Below, in pieces: positions 44,558 through 57,735 of a stretch of 64,000 nt of DNA (its first letter is position 1; each line of letters begins with the position of its first letter). This stretch comes from Hevea brasiliensis. Taxonomy: Eukaryota; Streptophyta; Magnoliopsida; Malpighiales; Euphorbiaceae. The stretch spans positions 86,685,849 to 86,749,848 of the forward strand of contig NC_079501.1 in NCBI RefSeq assembly GCF_030052815.1, in the 5' to 3' direction. A program made the translations under genes and the position numbers. Below the pieces are notes generated by a model. The model saw nothing but the letters and a program-made list of their open reading frames with translations. It was not told where the DNA came from and did not search any database.

Positions 44558-46549
44558 TAGTATGTATGAGTTGATAGACCTTGAAAGCTTTAAGCCTTAT
44601 ATAACATAGAGGTTTCTTGCCTTTTTTATCTCTAAAATCATTAATTCTATTGTTTATGTTTACCATTTAAGTACCCGATCAAGGTAGACGTCCATTCCCG
44701 TCACTGAGCCATTTATGTACCTTATGTCAATGTTAAAAAAAAAAAATGGAACCAGAGTGAAAAGTAAGGGAGTCTTATTTTTAGTGTGCTGTGGTTTGGG
44801 CATGCCCAATGGGTTGGTCCTTTGGGATTCCACATCAGTTGTGAACAGGGTATGTGAGTGGATTATATGGAAACAAAGACTCTGTTAAAATTGTCATAGT
44901 TTTAACAGACATCCATTTTCATCACTAAACCATTTGTGTCTTATATCTATGTAAAAAAAAAAAAAAGGTACCCTTGCAAACTGATTTTGTTTTTTTTTTC
45001 TTTTCCCTTTTTCTTGTATTTCTTCCCCTATGTATGACCACTACTTCCTATTTTGAATGTTTCACCTTTAATTTTCCACTATCTTTAATCCACTAAAACA
45101 AATCTAGACTTTAACAACATGTCTTGTATGTTTTTAAAAAATTTAAAAACTTTCTTTTAATAAGAATTAGCAATAAACACTTAGTGATACACATAAATTC
45201 TGTAATTTAAAATTTTTAACAATATTTTCATATTAATTTATAGCGTTATTATGTATAATTTACATATATTATTTATTATTTTATATGTTACCTCGAATTC
45301 TATATATTATCTTAATATTATTTATTACTTAACATCATGTCAAAAATGATGTTAAAAGAATATTATTAAAGCCTTTATGTGTTTTTGTAGTAATCCGTTC
45401 TAGTATTACATCCCCTCTGTTCATCCCCATTTCCTTTAATCTTTTTCTAGTTTTATATTTGTTTAATGTATTGTTTACTACTTTTATTTATATGCTTTAC
45501 ATATTGATCTTATCAATTCAAATGTTATGCTTTTCCTATTAAACTGCTGCATATAAATGGGTAAATTGCATCAATGGTTCTTTAATTTATTTAATTATTT
45601 TATTTTAATTACTCAACTTTAATTTATTAAAATAAAATTTATCAATTTTAATTTTATTTCAAAAAAAATCCTAATAATTTGTAATAATAAATTTTTAGGT
45701 TAAAAAAAATAATAATAAAATTACCCTTTTATTCTCTTTTATTTCTTTTTAATACTCCCTAGACATGCAAGCATGAGCAGAGCCACGTTTTACAATTAAC
45801 TCCACTCAATTTTTTTAGGAAAAATCTAATATATTCATATAATTTTTTTTTTTTGAAAATATATATATTAGATTACCTATTCTTATTTGATAAAGATTAT
45901 CTATCTACATATATATTTTTTTTTTAATTAGGAAAAGGACAATAAGACTTAATTTTATAAAAAGACTTCATATTTATTTTAGAAGTGGAAGAAAAACGCT
46001 TATAAATTTTTTTTCAACAAAAATTAGAACTTTGATATATTAAGTTACTGTGCATAAATTTTCATTGAGCAAAAAGAAAAATATTTCTATTCATTCTTTT
46101 TTTTTTCTCTTTTTATTCACAATCACTTTCATGTTTATCAACCTTTTTTGGTCCAAAAATGGTGATATTAACAATGCTTTGTTGGTTAAAATTGTGGTCA
46201 AGTCAAGTTAGGGTTTTTGGATATGGGCTTTTTGTATTATAGGTCAGCTCAAGTAATGGACCAAGTGGTCTTATTATTTGGGCCTATAAGACTAAATGAG
46301 TGTCCTTCTGTGACCTATTAGTTAACCTATTAATTTCATTTTCAATTAGTCTCAATTAGATTGTCTTGAAATATCATGCATCAAGCCTCCTTTTTATATA
46401 ATATTTGAATGATGGAATGAAATTTAACTACCAATTAAAAAAATCAATTAACTAGTCCCTAACTATAATTAAGGTTAAACCAAACCTTGAGGATTTTTTT
46501 TTTTTTTTTTAAGTTATAAACCCATGTAAATTTTCTAATTACAGCAATA
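43871..46549. other. Intergenic sequence without a gene
   Basis: A somewhat GC-richer patch (43880-44070) is open for 60 codons on the minus strand with no known domain. It holds short near-duplicates (CCATT(C/T)(C/T)C(G/A)TCACT(G/A)AGCCATTT-like, 44690-44715 and 44920-44940), each followed by an A-run. The rest is AT-rich. Confidence 0.5.
44492..44555. repeat. TA microsatellite
   Basis: An uninterrupted run of about 32 TA units. Length is likely variable between individuals. Confidence 0.95.
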
Positions 46550-46995
46550 CGACCGGTCATATTGCATAGTAGTGAGTGTTGGGCCAATGAAGTCATATTG
46601 CATAGTAGTGAGTGTTGGGTAATGAAAGAGTTATATGTGTTTAAGATGAAAGTTATGGAGATGAGAATATTAAGGTGGATGAGTAACCATACTAGACTAG
46701 ATAAAGTCCGTAACGAAAGTATTAAAGAAAAGGTAAGAGTGGTGCCAATTGAGGATAAGTTAAGAGAAGAGAAATTGAAGTTATTTGATCACGTAAAGCT
46801 TAAACATACGAAAGCTCCAATTAGATAAGTAGAGCACATTGAGTTAGAGGGTAGAAAAAAATATATATAAACCTAAACTGACTCTGAGGAAAGTAATATA
46901 ACATGACTTATAAGCTTTACAATTTCTAAGAATTTAATCCAAAATTGTTTAGAGCAGAAAAAGAGAATCCATATAGCCGATCCTAATAAATTTTT
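46550..46995 (+). pseudogene. RTE-type LINE reverse transcriptase, C-terminal remnant
   Basis: The frame 46562-46828 contains SSECW, then KMKVMEMRILRWMSNHTRLDK, IKEKVRVVPIEDKLREEKL and FDHV. This is the conserved C-terminal end of RTE-type plant LINE ORF2 (usual form YGSECW.....M...EMRMLRWM.G.TR.D). After stops it continues as SKNLIQNCLEQKKRIHIADP up to about 46990. The repeated AGTAGTGAGTGTTGGG near 46570 and 46605 is a local duplication. Not functional. Confidence 0.8.
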
Positions 46996-47735
46996 AAAAT
47001 AAAAACTTAATTTAGTTGAGTATAAATCGTATAAATTTATTATTCAATATGTTAATAGGTTATTTAATTTTTTTTTAATTGATATATCTTATATTTTTTA
47101 AATAATATAATGATTGTGGATATTAAAAATTAATTTTTGTGAAATTTAAAATTAAAGTTTATATAACACGTCAAACGAGGTGACAAATCATAAATGAACA
47201 CGTAATAAATCACAAAGTATATTATAAACGTGTTAAATTGTATTAATGAATTAATTCATGACACGATATAGTTATTAGATTGTTATAAATGAGTTGACAC
47301 AATTTCTACACAAATACAAATAAATCCAACATTGATTCTATATTTTCGTATCATATCGTGTCGTTTTCATGTCTAAAATTACCACCCTCATTAAGCCCTA
47401 ATCTACTCTTTCTGAACAACACATAAAGAATTTTCACCTTATTACTTTGCTTGAGCTGCACATCTATTTCATATTCTGAAGCATCTAATATAATGAAAAT
47501 TAACTTATAAAAGGTCATGGAATTGAGCACACATTCCATTCAACCGTGTATCAAAGCAAATCATTTCCATCAAATTCCAGTACTGTAATTTCAACGTATT
47601 AACTGCTAAATTACTCAGAAAATGGGTATCATTTCAACAAGGTAATTTGAAGCTTCACACCAATGAATGAATTCATGATTATGTATAATGGTAAAATCTA
47701 TACACCATGTGGAAGATAATGAAGAATACCAAGCT
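46996..47735. other. 3' intergenic flank of the RING-H2 gene
   Basis: AT-rich with no gene. Its right end (about 47550-47735) probably includes the 3' UTR of the minus-strand RING-H2 gene. No clear polyadenylation signal could be fixed. Confidence 0.4.
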
Positions 47736-49890
47736 CTATCCTCGAGACACTGGTTCAGTCTTACAGACTGGGCAAATATTTTTCTGTGCCAGCCATTGCT
47801 TTATACATTGTATGTGAAAGCCGTGTCCACAATCCAGCTTTCCAAGTTCATCATCTGCTTCATAATCCTCCTGTATATACAAGTGAAAATGAAAACAATA
47901 ACACATACAACAATTAAGCAAAGGTATGATGCAGATCTAATGACGATTGATAACTGAAAGCATAATATCATCCAGAAAAAGAAATGTGAGGAGGAAATAC
48001 AATACTTAAAGCATTAAGATCACCTGACAAATGCTGCAATTTTTATCCAGTATCAAGGGTAAATGTGATGAAAGGTCTTTGATAATGGAGAGCTTCATTT
48101 TCCTGACACATTGGCTGATTTCGACTTCTTTCAGTCCAGTACTCACATTACCAATTCTCTCACCCAACTCCAGCAGTTGCTGTTAGCACCAAGACACAGA
48201 AAGTCGACATTATTTTACAAATTTAGAGCAATATAACAAAGCAAGCTAAACGTTATCCAGTGGCGGACCACCCTAAGCAGAGACTTCAAACGGGGTTCCC
48301 ACAATGCCATCCCAATTTTATGCATAAAGTGGCCACTTAGAAGAGTCCCTTCCATTTGCCCTCAGCAACGCAACACACCATTGCCAGGAAGCATGATCAA
48401 AATAAAAATTTTACATGCAACTCTAGGGATACAACAAACCTCATATGACATGTGATCAATATCAAGCCTCCAGTCGCTAAATCTATCCATTCTTCCTCCC
48501 ACCATGAAACTATTTTGGAGCATCATTATCTGCAATTTGGCAAAACTCAGAGGGCATTTAAATTGTCTTAAATACCAAGTGACTTCAACAGTAACTCAAT
48601 CAAGCATATTGTCGCTGCATTTAAATGGAAACACATTCTCCCACAATATTCAATAAATACAATTCATTACATCTAAACCCCAAAGTTCATCATCGCCATA
48701 TTGTTACGCCGTTACAGATTCCAAAAATTTCGCAGCTTCTCAATGTCTTTCTACAATTAGTTCCAAACACTACAATTTTCATAAACAGGCAATAACTCCA
48801 CTATCTGAACAACATTACCAAGTTACTCAAAGAAGAAACAAATAAAAGAAACTTCTGGTAGAAAGATTCTAAAGATCAATTTAAGAAATATTTGATTGAA
48901 AGCTTCTAAAGAGTAATTTCCATGCCAGTGGAAAATGCCCCACATACTCGTTATAACTTTCATTCACAAAAACTTTTTAAAAATAATAGAAAAAAAAAGT
49001 TATAGACATCTTAATTTCTTTGGCAAACTTTGGAATGCATGAACTGAAAACATTCCATTTGTCATCTATCCTAACTCCACAAGTCATGGATACAACTCTG
49101 TTTGCAGCATTGATCAAAGGATTTTAAGCCCATCTCCTTTTTTTCTTTTAAATCTTAAGGATATCCTTCTGTCCCTTAAAACATCATCTTTTACCCCTAC
49201 AGAATTATATGTTACAACATTTGACCCAGCAAGATAAATGAAAGATGCAGTTTACAAGCTTTGAACACATTAAACCTTAATAGTTTCTCCTTCTAAGCAA
49301 ATCAACATCAAATATCAGGGGTATTGAGTATTGACTTCCATTCCACAACTTGGTTGTCAGCTTGCCCTCAAACTATGTTATGATAATAAGGAGAATAGGA
49401 GCTGTGAGAATGTATAGGAGAATATATTGTATAAATAGGAAGAGTATTGTAACCGATTTCAATCAATCAAGAATTCAATAATACCACAATTATTCTCTCT
49501 TTCTAATTCTCTCCTTCTCTATCTTATTCTTCTCTCTCTCCCTCTCTTCTTCTTTCTTGTTCCTCCTCTTCTTCTTCCTTTTCTGCTTCTTTCCCCTGTT
49601 CCTCTTCCTTTTCTTCCTTCTTCTTCAATTCTGGATCTTCAAGACTGTCAGAAGCCTGCGACATAACAAACTACTAACCCAAAAGCAATCTCCATCTCTC
49701 CCTCTCTCCAAAACGGAGAAAAATAAACACTAGGAAAACAACTGAGATTGAAAAAGCAGTGAAGATATAAACGCTGAAAATCACGTATGACTAAAACTAA
49801 AATAAAGTAATTATTCTCCATCTCTCTTCACTTAGTTATGACAAGAAGCACAGAAGAAATCATAATATCAAAATTAGATATTAATATATC

Positions 49891-49929
<39 letters not shown>

Positions 49930-51707
49930 GCTTCAGAAAAGAATAAGCATGTCCATGACAATATCAGCCTTTCCACCATAATAACCAACACCCCTTCAGA
50001 ATGCAGTGCCCTCTAATCACCCAGTGGAAGCACAATGCCAAAATATCATAACATACAATTGGCAATGACATAGTAGTAGAAATCCTTAAGAAATGGGCAC
50101 ACCTCAGCTAAGCCATCAGGCGAAGGATGCCGAACATGACGGTAATATCTACTTCCCAAGACTTCAGGTTCAGGGCGAGATGTTACAAAAGCAGGGTCCG
50201 TATCCAAAAAAGAAAAAGTTTCAGGATTGACTGTGGCCCTCCTCCCTAAACATGAAGCACGCTGCCAACATTGACAGAACACAATAAGCTACCATAGAAA
50301 ACAAGTCATAAACACAAAACACACACACATAAAGTGAATGGTTAAGCAAAGCATGAATTATAGACCACAAAATTAATTAGAGAAAAACAAACGGAATTCT
50401 AAGATCAGCACATGAAAAACAACCCTAAACAAGAAGCAATCCGAGAAAATCAATCTAAACATGCAGCCAAGAAACTCAACATCAGAGAGAAGTGTGTCCT
50501 CTAATTAAAAACTAGAGTGCATATCACAAGCTCCTTATAAGCTAACATTTAGATAATATGGTGGGCTCCGCAATTTTGGCCCTGTAGAATGATTGCGTCA
50601 TTAACCATGTAACATTATTCGTGCACGCATAAAACGATTAATAAAACTATAGCAGAGAGCAAGGCCCCCGCCAAAAGAAAAAGTAATTTCTAATTGCATA
50701 GAACAACAGAGAAATCAGGGAAAGGAAAAAACAACAAAATAGAAGCAAAAGGGATCGTGGAAAAAAAAATTCTTGAAGAACAGCAATAATCAGCACCATA
50801 GCATATGCGTCAAATCTTAGATCAATTTTGCAGGGCAGAAAGTTACTACCCGTCCTGAAATCAAACACAAATTGAACGTTTGTTATATAGATAGATGAAT
50901 GCCATAGACAATCTCTCAGCATCCACACTATATCTGGCAACAACAGCATTATACGTGTAGGAAAGAAGAAAGTGAAGTGTCAAAGAAAGAGGGAAATTGA
51001 ATCCTGCATTAAAAGAATACCTCCCTCTCCCTTTGATTGATTTTGTTGTCCCCATCAATCTTCCCTCTCCCAGACGCATTTCTCCTCCCCACAGCACAAT
51101 CCACTGACCCAACAACAGCATCAGCAGAAAAGCCAATTCCAGGGCCACACCACACATCCTGAACAACCATACAACTCCCAGGGTTGAAACTTCCACTACT
51201 CCCATTACTATCGCTGTTTCCATTATTGTTACTCCCTTCACCCACGCCCTGCAAGCTCACCTCATTACTCTCATTGTAAATCCTTAAACTATCCTTCTTC
51301 CTTTTCTGCCGCTGCAGATTATTTTTCTTCTTCACCCTCTTCCCCTCCCACTCCGCCGATGACCGTATCACCGCCGGCACCGACACCTGCTGCGCCGCCC
51401 CAGCAGTGCATCCTAAACCTCTGAATGTGGTGCTCTTTTTCTTGGTGGTGGACTCAGTAGTGTTTGAGGAGAAAGGGGAAAGGAAGATAGAGGAGATTGT
51501 GGATTTGGATGAGCGAGAGATATGTGGGTTTGGATCTGTTTCTTGTGTAGAAATGGGATTTTCTTCTTGTTGGTGTTGGTGATGGAATTGGTTTCTGGGC
51601 TTTCTTAGCTTGATTTGCTCTGCTATAGTGGATGAACTCTCTGCAAAAACAGGCATGATCTTACAGAGAGGCAAGAATAAAGAAAAGAATACAGAACAGG
51701 AACCCAC
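47736..51707 (-). CDS. RING-H2 E3 ubiquitin ligase (HIP1/MBR-like), five exons
   Basis: Coding exons on the minus strand: 51707-51021, 50261-50103, 48529-48440, 48179-48024 and 47870-47736. All joins have GT..AG borders and all are phase 0, giving 408 residues. Residues 1-229 are Ser/Asn/Lys-rich and probably disordered, 230-282 include RRATVNPETFSFLD and RYYRHVRHPSPDGLAE, 283-330 include DWRLDIDHMSYEQLLELGER, and the RING-H2 finger at 360-400 has C360, C363, C378, H380, H383, C386, C397 and C400. This arrangement is typical of the plant HIP1/MBR1/MBR2-related RING group, which transfers ubiquitin from an E2 to a substrate. The substrate is not predictable. An alternative start at M18 (51656, MPVFAESS) would give 391 residues. 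Intron 2 holds a solo LTR. Confidence 0.88.
49376..49668 (+). mobile_element. Solo copia LTR in intron 2 of the RING-H2 gene
   Basis: It begins TGTTATGATA and ends GACATAACA, flanked by AACTA on both sides (49371-49375 and 49669-49673). It contains a TATA-like TATAAATAGG (49434-49443) and a long CT-rich tract (49495-49625). Orientation is opposite to the host gene. No internal region remains, so it formed by LTR-LTR recombination. Confidence 0.85.
49893..49922. repeat. GA microsatellite in intron 2
   Basis: About 14 GA units in uninterrupted order. Confidence 0.9.
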
Positions 51708-52080
51708 AAGTAATTAAGCTTCAGAGAGAGAGAGAGAGAGAGAGGGAATGAGAAGAGGCTTGATTTGAGTTATTATGTGAGGAAAAAGAAGAGATTTTGG
51801 TTAGCTTTAATGACTTTCTCTCTCTGTTGTGATTTTTTATTTAAAAAAAAAAAAAAACTTTCAGATTAATTTGAAAGAGGGTCTAGGTAGGTGGGCTATG
51901 GTTTGTCTTGTTGTTGGAATGGAAAGGAAGGATGCTCAATTGCTCAGCAAAGAAACGGCACAAGACTCAAGGCTGTGGAATCCATTAAATACCTTTTGCT
52001 TTCTTTATTACTATATTTCCTTCACTAAAGCTCCTTTGATGCTAACTTATCCATGAAAAAAGCAGCTCCTCACAGAATTT
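51708..52080 (-). promoter_or_regulatory. 5' leader and promoter region of the RING-H2 gene
   Basis: Directly upstream of the start (minus strand) lies a CT-rich leader with an uninterrupted GA/CT run at 51723-51744, common in plant 5' UTRs. A second pyrimidine/purine patch follows at 51815-51856. A plus-strand open frame at 51829-52056 has no known domain and is probably chance. No TATA box could be assigned with certainty. Confidence 0.5.
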
Positions 52081-52876
52081 AATTTGTATTTTACTATAAA
52101 TAAAACTGTCATTAAATTTATTTTTCTTATTTTTTAATTTAATTTTAGTTAAAATTTAAATTTTAAAATAATTAACAAATACTGCCTTTCAAAAAAAATA
52201 GCGTATTTTCTTTTTTAAAAATAAAAAATAATGTCAGAAAAAATATAAAAGTAAATGTAAATTGGTAAGAGGAAGGGCATAAAATAAATAAAGGGGACAA
52301 TGAACTTTAATTCAACCGTGTAGTTATTTTTAAAATTATAAATTTTAAATATAAATAATAGATAAATTAATTATTAAAAAAATATTCTTTTTGTCTCATT
52401 TTAAGTGATATTTTAAATTTTTTTCAATTTTATTTGTCAATTTAAAAAATTAAATAATATTAATTATTTTTTTAATTTTATTATCGTCTATTATTATTTT
52501 CAATAGGGGTGTATACGTTTTTTGTGAAATGCCAAATAATCGGAACCATATAAAATGAAATTTAATTCATTATTTTAGTTTAATTTGATTTTTTTTAATA
52601 AAAATTAATCAAACCTTTATTAAACTAAAAATTAATTTTATATGCATGTTTTTTATATTTTTTTAGGTATATTATATTTTTTTAATAAAATTATATATTT
52701 TTATACAATTAAAATTATAATATATAACTATGAATTGTATAAAACTTAATATTATCTTTTATTTTTTTTATCTTTTTTAATAATTATAGTTATTAATACA
52801 TTAAATTATCTTATAATACTTATTTATAGGTATATTACTGTATTATATAATGTATAATGTAATCAATTCTTTATTT

Positions 52877-52907
<31 letters not shown>

Positions 52908-55049
52908 TAAATATTATATAATTAAAAAATATTAAAAAGTATATTATATATGCTTATATATTATATTATATGTTAAATGTTAAATTACATATATATGCTT
53001 ATAGTTAAAAAAATATATATATACTATATAATTAAAAAGACTCAAAGACATTCGAGGTTTAATACTTTAAAAGAAAACATAACCTCATTTCCGACTTTCT
53101 CTCTGGGCTCAGTACTATTAAATTATATTAAATTAAATTAAAATTAAAATATTTAAAATTAAATTAAAAACAAAAATATTAAAGAATTGAAATTATATCC
53201 AAATTTTCTACTAAAATAAGAACCATTTCAATCCTAGACCTAAAAGGAAATCACAAGGTCAAAAGGGAATTAGGATTATATGTTATCAAGCTCCAGCTCA
53301 GAAATGCAAATAGTTGGTAATCATGTGAGTCTGCCACTCTCAGTTTGACTCAATCCTTTGTCTTCTCCTTAAAGCATTCTTTTGTGGCCGGGTAAAATTA
53401 AAGCATACGGCAAATTTTCACACAGGCCTCGATTTATTAAAAATTTAAAATATAAATAGATAATGATAACTTATCATCTGAAGGAAATAATGTCTAGATC
53501 GTCATAGCCTGAAATGAAGGTAAAGATTCTGTGAAATGTGATGATTAATGAGGTAGAATTTAAATATTTTTATCTCATTTTTAGCTGTTAATATTTTTTT
53601 ATATACTGAATGATAATATTTTTGAGATTTTAAAATTTTTTTATTTTTTTTTTAATTTTTTCAATAAGGATAATATTTTAGTGGATGTCACTAACATCAG
53701 TATAAAAGGTTTAGTGTCTCGTGCTAGAAATCTTTAAAGGTGGCGAATTTAAAGTCACTCTTTTTAATCCATTATAATATTTTTAATATTATATATTTTT
53801 ACATAGTATTTTTATAAATATGATATTTTTAATATCAAAAAAAATTTTAAAAATTAAGAATATATCACAAAAAATTCTAAAATTTAGATAAAAGACCAGA
53901 AAGAATAATATCAATTAAAATCAACTAATTAATTAATTAATTTTAATTTTTTTAACAATAATTAATCTAGACTCACGTAAGCTCAATTTTCATACTTGAT
54001 GACTTTTGCCTCTAATCTGTTAATTTATCCCGACCATGGGATCCAAAATTGAATGCATGTATAAATTTAGTAATCGTAAATTTAAAATATAAAATATATG
54101 ATAAAATATATTTATTAAATATATAAATTTTATATATTTATATATTAAATTTATAATAAATTAAATTTAAATAAAAATTTTTATGCACAAATATGCACTT
54201 TTACCTAAGTAGCAAAAATTTCTTTTTTTTTTATTTTTTATACCATTTTCTTTTGCAAATGTATACAAAATCAAAATCCATCGGCTCAAAATCAAAGTAA
54301 TTAACATAATATATATATTTTCAATTTTAACAATTTTTTTGTTTCTTCTCAAAACTTTTCTCAAATAAAGTTAACCCATTGATATGATCTTCATGTGAAC
54401 AGTTCGGATAGCTGAATTTTATAAGAATTTAATTTAATTAATTTTTTTATTAATTTTTACATTTAAAAATTTAATAATTAAAATTATTAAGTTTTTTAAA
54501 TTAAAAAAATTAATTTAAAAGAAATAAAAATTAGGTATGGTATTGAATATATTCATCTCTTGTTTGAAAAATAAAATTTTATAAAAATTTATGATATTGT
54601 TGATTTATCCTAATTTTATTAACAGCAATATGGATACCTATTTATTTTTACAAAATTATATATTTTAAAGTTGAAAAATTAAGCAACAACATAGTTTTAA
54701 ATTATATTTTCCCCTAATAAATTAATAATTTGTAATTTCAAGGTTAATTTAATTGGTAAGTTGATTTACTTTCTATCTTATTAATTATAATTTAACTTAT
54801 GAAAATAGACGGTAATTCTGTGAATAATTTAATTTTGATTGCAAGAGAAGAACTCAATATGTTATAAAAGCTGACATATGAAAGCAATTTACCGTAAATG
54901 AAAAGTAATTCAAAGGTGATAATGAGTTTTAATTTAGAGGAATCGAAGTTGTCTTCAAAATTTTAAGATTTCGAAAGTTAATTATTAAAAAAATTAAAAT
55001 GCGTATAATTAAATAATATCCTTTAAACAGTTTAAAGGAGTAACTTGTG

Positions 55050-55053
<4 letters not shown>
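52081..55053. other. AT-rich intergenic sequence
   Basis: No supportable gene. It contains a TATATA-rich patch (52878-52910), a higher-complexity stretch (53220-53430) without a clear frame, and many ATTTAAA-type motifs. Confidence 0.5.

Positions 55054-55106
<53 letters not shown>
55054..55106. repeat. TA microsatellite
   Basis: An uninterrupted TA run of about 26 units directly abutting a foldback element. Confidence 0.95.
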
Positions 55107-55109
<3 letters not shown>

Positions 55110-55504
55110 AAAGTTTATAATTTTGTTTATGAGTTTTGCCTTAGTTTTTGAATTTTAAAAATTAATTTTTTAGTCTCTTAATTTTATATTATATTACATT
55201 TTAATTCTTGATTTTGAGAAATAAATTATTTAATTCTTTTAATTTTAATAAATAAAATAATTTAATCCTTATAATTTAATGTTTACAATAATTTCATCAA
55301 TTGATAAAATGATTAAATTGCCTATGCATTAAAATTACAAAAAGTAAAGTGTGATATGTAAAATTTAAGGACTAAACAATTAATTTTTCAAAGAACTAAA
55401 GTGTAATATAGGAAAAATTTTAGTACTAAATAATTAATTTTTTAAAATATAGGGATTAAAGTATAATATAGAGCAAAATCTTGGAATCAAATTGTAAATT
55501 TCCC
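55107..55504. mobile_element. Foldback/MITE-like element of about 400 bp
   Basis: The left end (AGGAAAGTTTATAATTT) pairs with the right end (AAATTGTAAATTTCCC) as inverted repeats. Inside, blocks such as TTAGT(C/T)(C/T)(C/T)TTAATTTT on the left match the reverse complement of repeated AGGACTAAA / AGGGATTAAAGTATAATAT on the right. The element is largely one imperfect palindrome and lies beside a TA run, as expected for TA-targeting MITEs. No coding potential. Confidence 0.6.
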
Positions 55505-56346
55505 AAAAAAATGTTTAAAAAGCTGTGTTAAAAAAAAAGGACTGAAAATTTTTTATCATGAGTTTTAATTTAATAATATTCAGTTATTTTTAGAATTATA
55601 AAATTTTAAATTGATTTTTAATTGAAATTAAATCAATAAAAAAATACTCATAATATAAATTTATCGCAACATAAAAAAATATAATAAACTCAACAATTTT
55701 AAAAAAATTATTAAAATATAAACTTCATTTATTTTGTAAAAAAATATTTGTATATAATAAATATTTTTTTAAAGTATTATTTTATACAATGAAAAATTAG
55801 CTAGAAAATATTTTTAAATGTTTGGAACATATTGATAATAATTAATGTCTTGCATATGAAATATACGTCCAAAATTAAATTAAGCCACAAGAAAAATAAA
55901 GAAATTATGAATAAAAATTAATATTTTTAAATCAATACTATTATTATTATTATTATCTACGATTTTTAGTAAAAATATTTAATTAAATTAGTTGTAAATA
56001 AAAAAAAAAAAAAAAAAAGCAGATGTATCCAAAAAAATAATTAAATTCATTCCAGATCTCATGTCATCGTGAAAAGCCAAGCTAAAGTAGGCAAAGGCTA
56101 ATTTGTTCAATGTTGATCTCATATCATTTTCAACCTTTGCCCAATTATGAAGTCTCGATGAAAGCTTTTTACCTCGCCATAGCTTAGTTCAAAGGCTAAT
56201 TTGGTTGGAATCCTTGCATAACAATTGAGAATGATGAACCATTTTTAGTTTAGTCTTTTGACCGATTGAGGATTGTTTATGAAGAGGTTAAACCAATTTA
56301 TAAATTTTAAAAATAAATTGAAATATATATTTATGATATTTTTTTA
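55505..56346. other. AT-rich intergenic sequence
   Basis: Nothing assignable. A more complex patch at 56050-56280 has no open frame of note. Confidence 0.45.
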
Positions 56347-56613
56347 AGCTTATAAGTTAAAAAAAAATTGAGGGATTAATTTTTTTTTATTTTAGTGATT
56401 ATAAATTAATTTGATAAAGTATTTTATGCTACTCTTATTTTATTTTTAAAATTTTATTATATATCTCTTTTAATATATTTTAATAATTTTAACTGTAAAT
56501 GTGTTTATAAATTACTGTCTACTAAATACATTAGTTACTTATTAACTACTTATAAACATTTTAACTAAATACGTAATTACTAAAATCTTAAATGCTTATA
56601 AGTTTATAAGTTA
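56347..56613. mobile_element. MITE-like repeat, copy 1
   Basis: It begins with CTTATAAGTT and ends with TATAAGTTTATAAGTTAC, giving short inverted ends of the CTTATAAGTT type. The body matches copy 2 at 62241-62567 (shared TATAAATTAATTTGA(T/C)(A/T)AA and CTACTAAATACAT(T/C)A blocks). No coding potential. Confidence 0.6.
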
Positions 56614-56639
56614 CAAGCACTAATACAATATAATTAATT

Positions 56640-57330
56640 ATGTAATAAAATTAAAATTGTAATGAAATGCAATGTAATTATCTTTGTATTTTTATATTTA
56701 ATTATAAAATAGAAATATAAGTAGTGTAATGTAATGATAATTTTAATTTTAATATTTAATTTATTTATAATATTAATAATAAATGATAGTGGTTGCAATA
56801 ATTGATGGTTAAGTGGTAATGATGGTTAAATGATGACAAAGTGATAGTGAAGGCGACGACAACAATAATAGTGGTTCAATGGTGGTGGTATCAAGTTGAA
56901 ATATTAACGATGATAGTAGCCATGTAGTAATAGAAATAGTAACGACTAAGCGGTGATAGTAATGGTCAGATGGTAGTGGTGGTGATGATAACAGGGATAA
57001 TAATAGTGATAATAGTAATAATGGTGGTGGTGACGATATGGAATAGTGATGGTAGTAACAGTAGTAGCTAAATAGTGGTTGTCAGTAACAGTGGTGGTGG
57101 TAGTATTAATAAATTAAAAAATTAAAATTATATTTATTTTCATATACAACAATTATTACGTTATTTTAAGTATAATAATTATATTATATAATTTTTATTT
57201 CATTATATTAAATTTTTTTATATTACAAAATAACGTAACTAAAATATACAATATAATTATAATTACATTATAACTTTAATTACATTATAAATCTAATTAT
57301 TTTTAAATTAATTTTTATAATTTAAACCAA
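56640..57330. repeat. GTN/TRR triplet-rich core between inverted AT-rich arms
   Basis: The core (about 56783-57110) is rich in GGT, GAT, AAT and AGT triplets (for example GGTAGTGGTGGTGATGAT near 56970). The left arm has GTAATG and TGTAATTA motifs, and the right arm has their complements (TAATTACATTATA near 57270). The whole may be one foldback element with an expanded triplet core. There is no convincing protein. Confidence 0.45.
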
Positions 57331-57419
57331 ACACTTTCATAAATTAAGTATCAACAATTCAGAAAACTTAATTGCATAATTAGGTGGTATTGACACTATA
57401 AATTAAGTTTTTTTTTCTT

Positions 57420-57520
57420 AAGCACTTCTACTAGTTAAAGTTAATGATTTAACTCAAAATTATTTAGAGTGAAAAAAGATAATTCATATAGCTAACCCAA
57501 TAAATTTTTAGGATTTAAAT
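57420..57520 (+). pseudogene. Short RTE-type LINE tail remnant
   Basis: The segment AACTCAAAATTATTTAGAGT and the following IHIANP-coding stretch match the end of the RTE LINE remnant at 46925-46995. Only about 80 bases are kept. Confidence 0.5.
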
Positions 57521-57696
57521 AAGTAATTTTTAAATTCTGAGTTTATACAGTCTTTTCACACTTTTATCATTAATACACTCTTTATTAATTTTCATATTTA
57601 TCTTTTACTAATTTTTATGAAACAAAATGTTTAAAACATTTTAATTTTTCAAACATTACTCTTATAATACAATTGACTAGCATTATTTTATTCTTA

Positions 57697-57734
<38 letters not shown>
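57697..57734. repeat. ATA trinucleotide microsatellite
   Basis: About 12 uninterrupted AAT units. Confidence 0.92.

Positions 57735-57735
<1 letters not shown>

Noticed and set aside
51829..52056. A 75-codon plus-strand frame upstream of the RING-H2 gene
   Set aside because: It begins in an A-run, has no known domain, and overlaps the promoter of the opposite-strand gene.
54167..54364. A 65-codon minus-strand frame
   Set aside because: Lys/Ile/Asn-rich composition is what AT-rich DNA gives by chance. No motif is seen.
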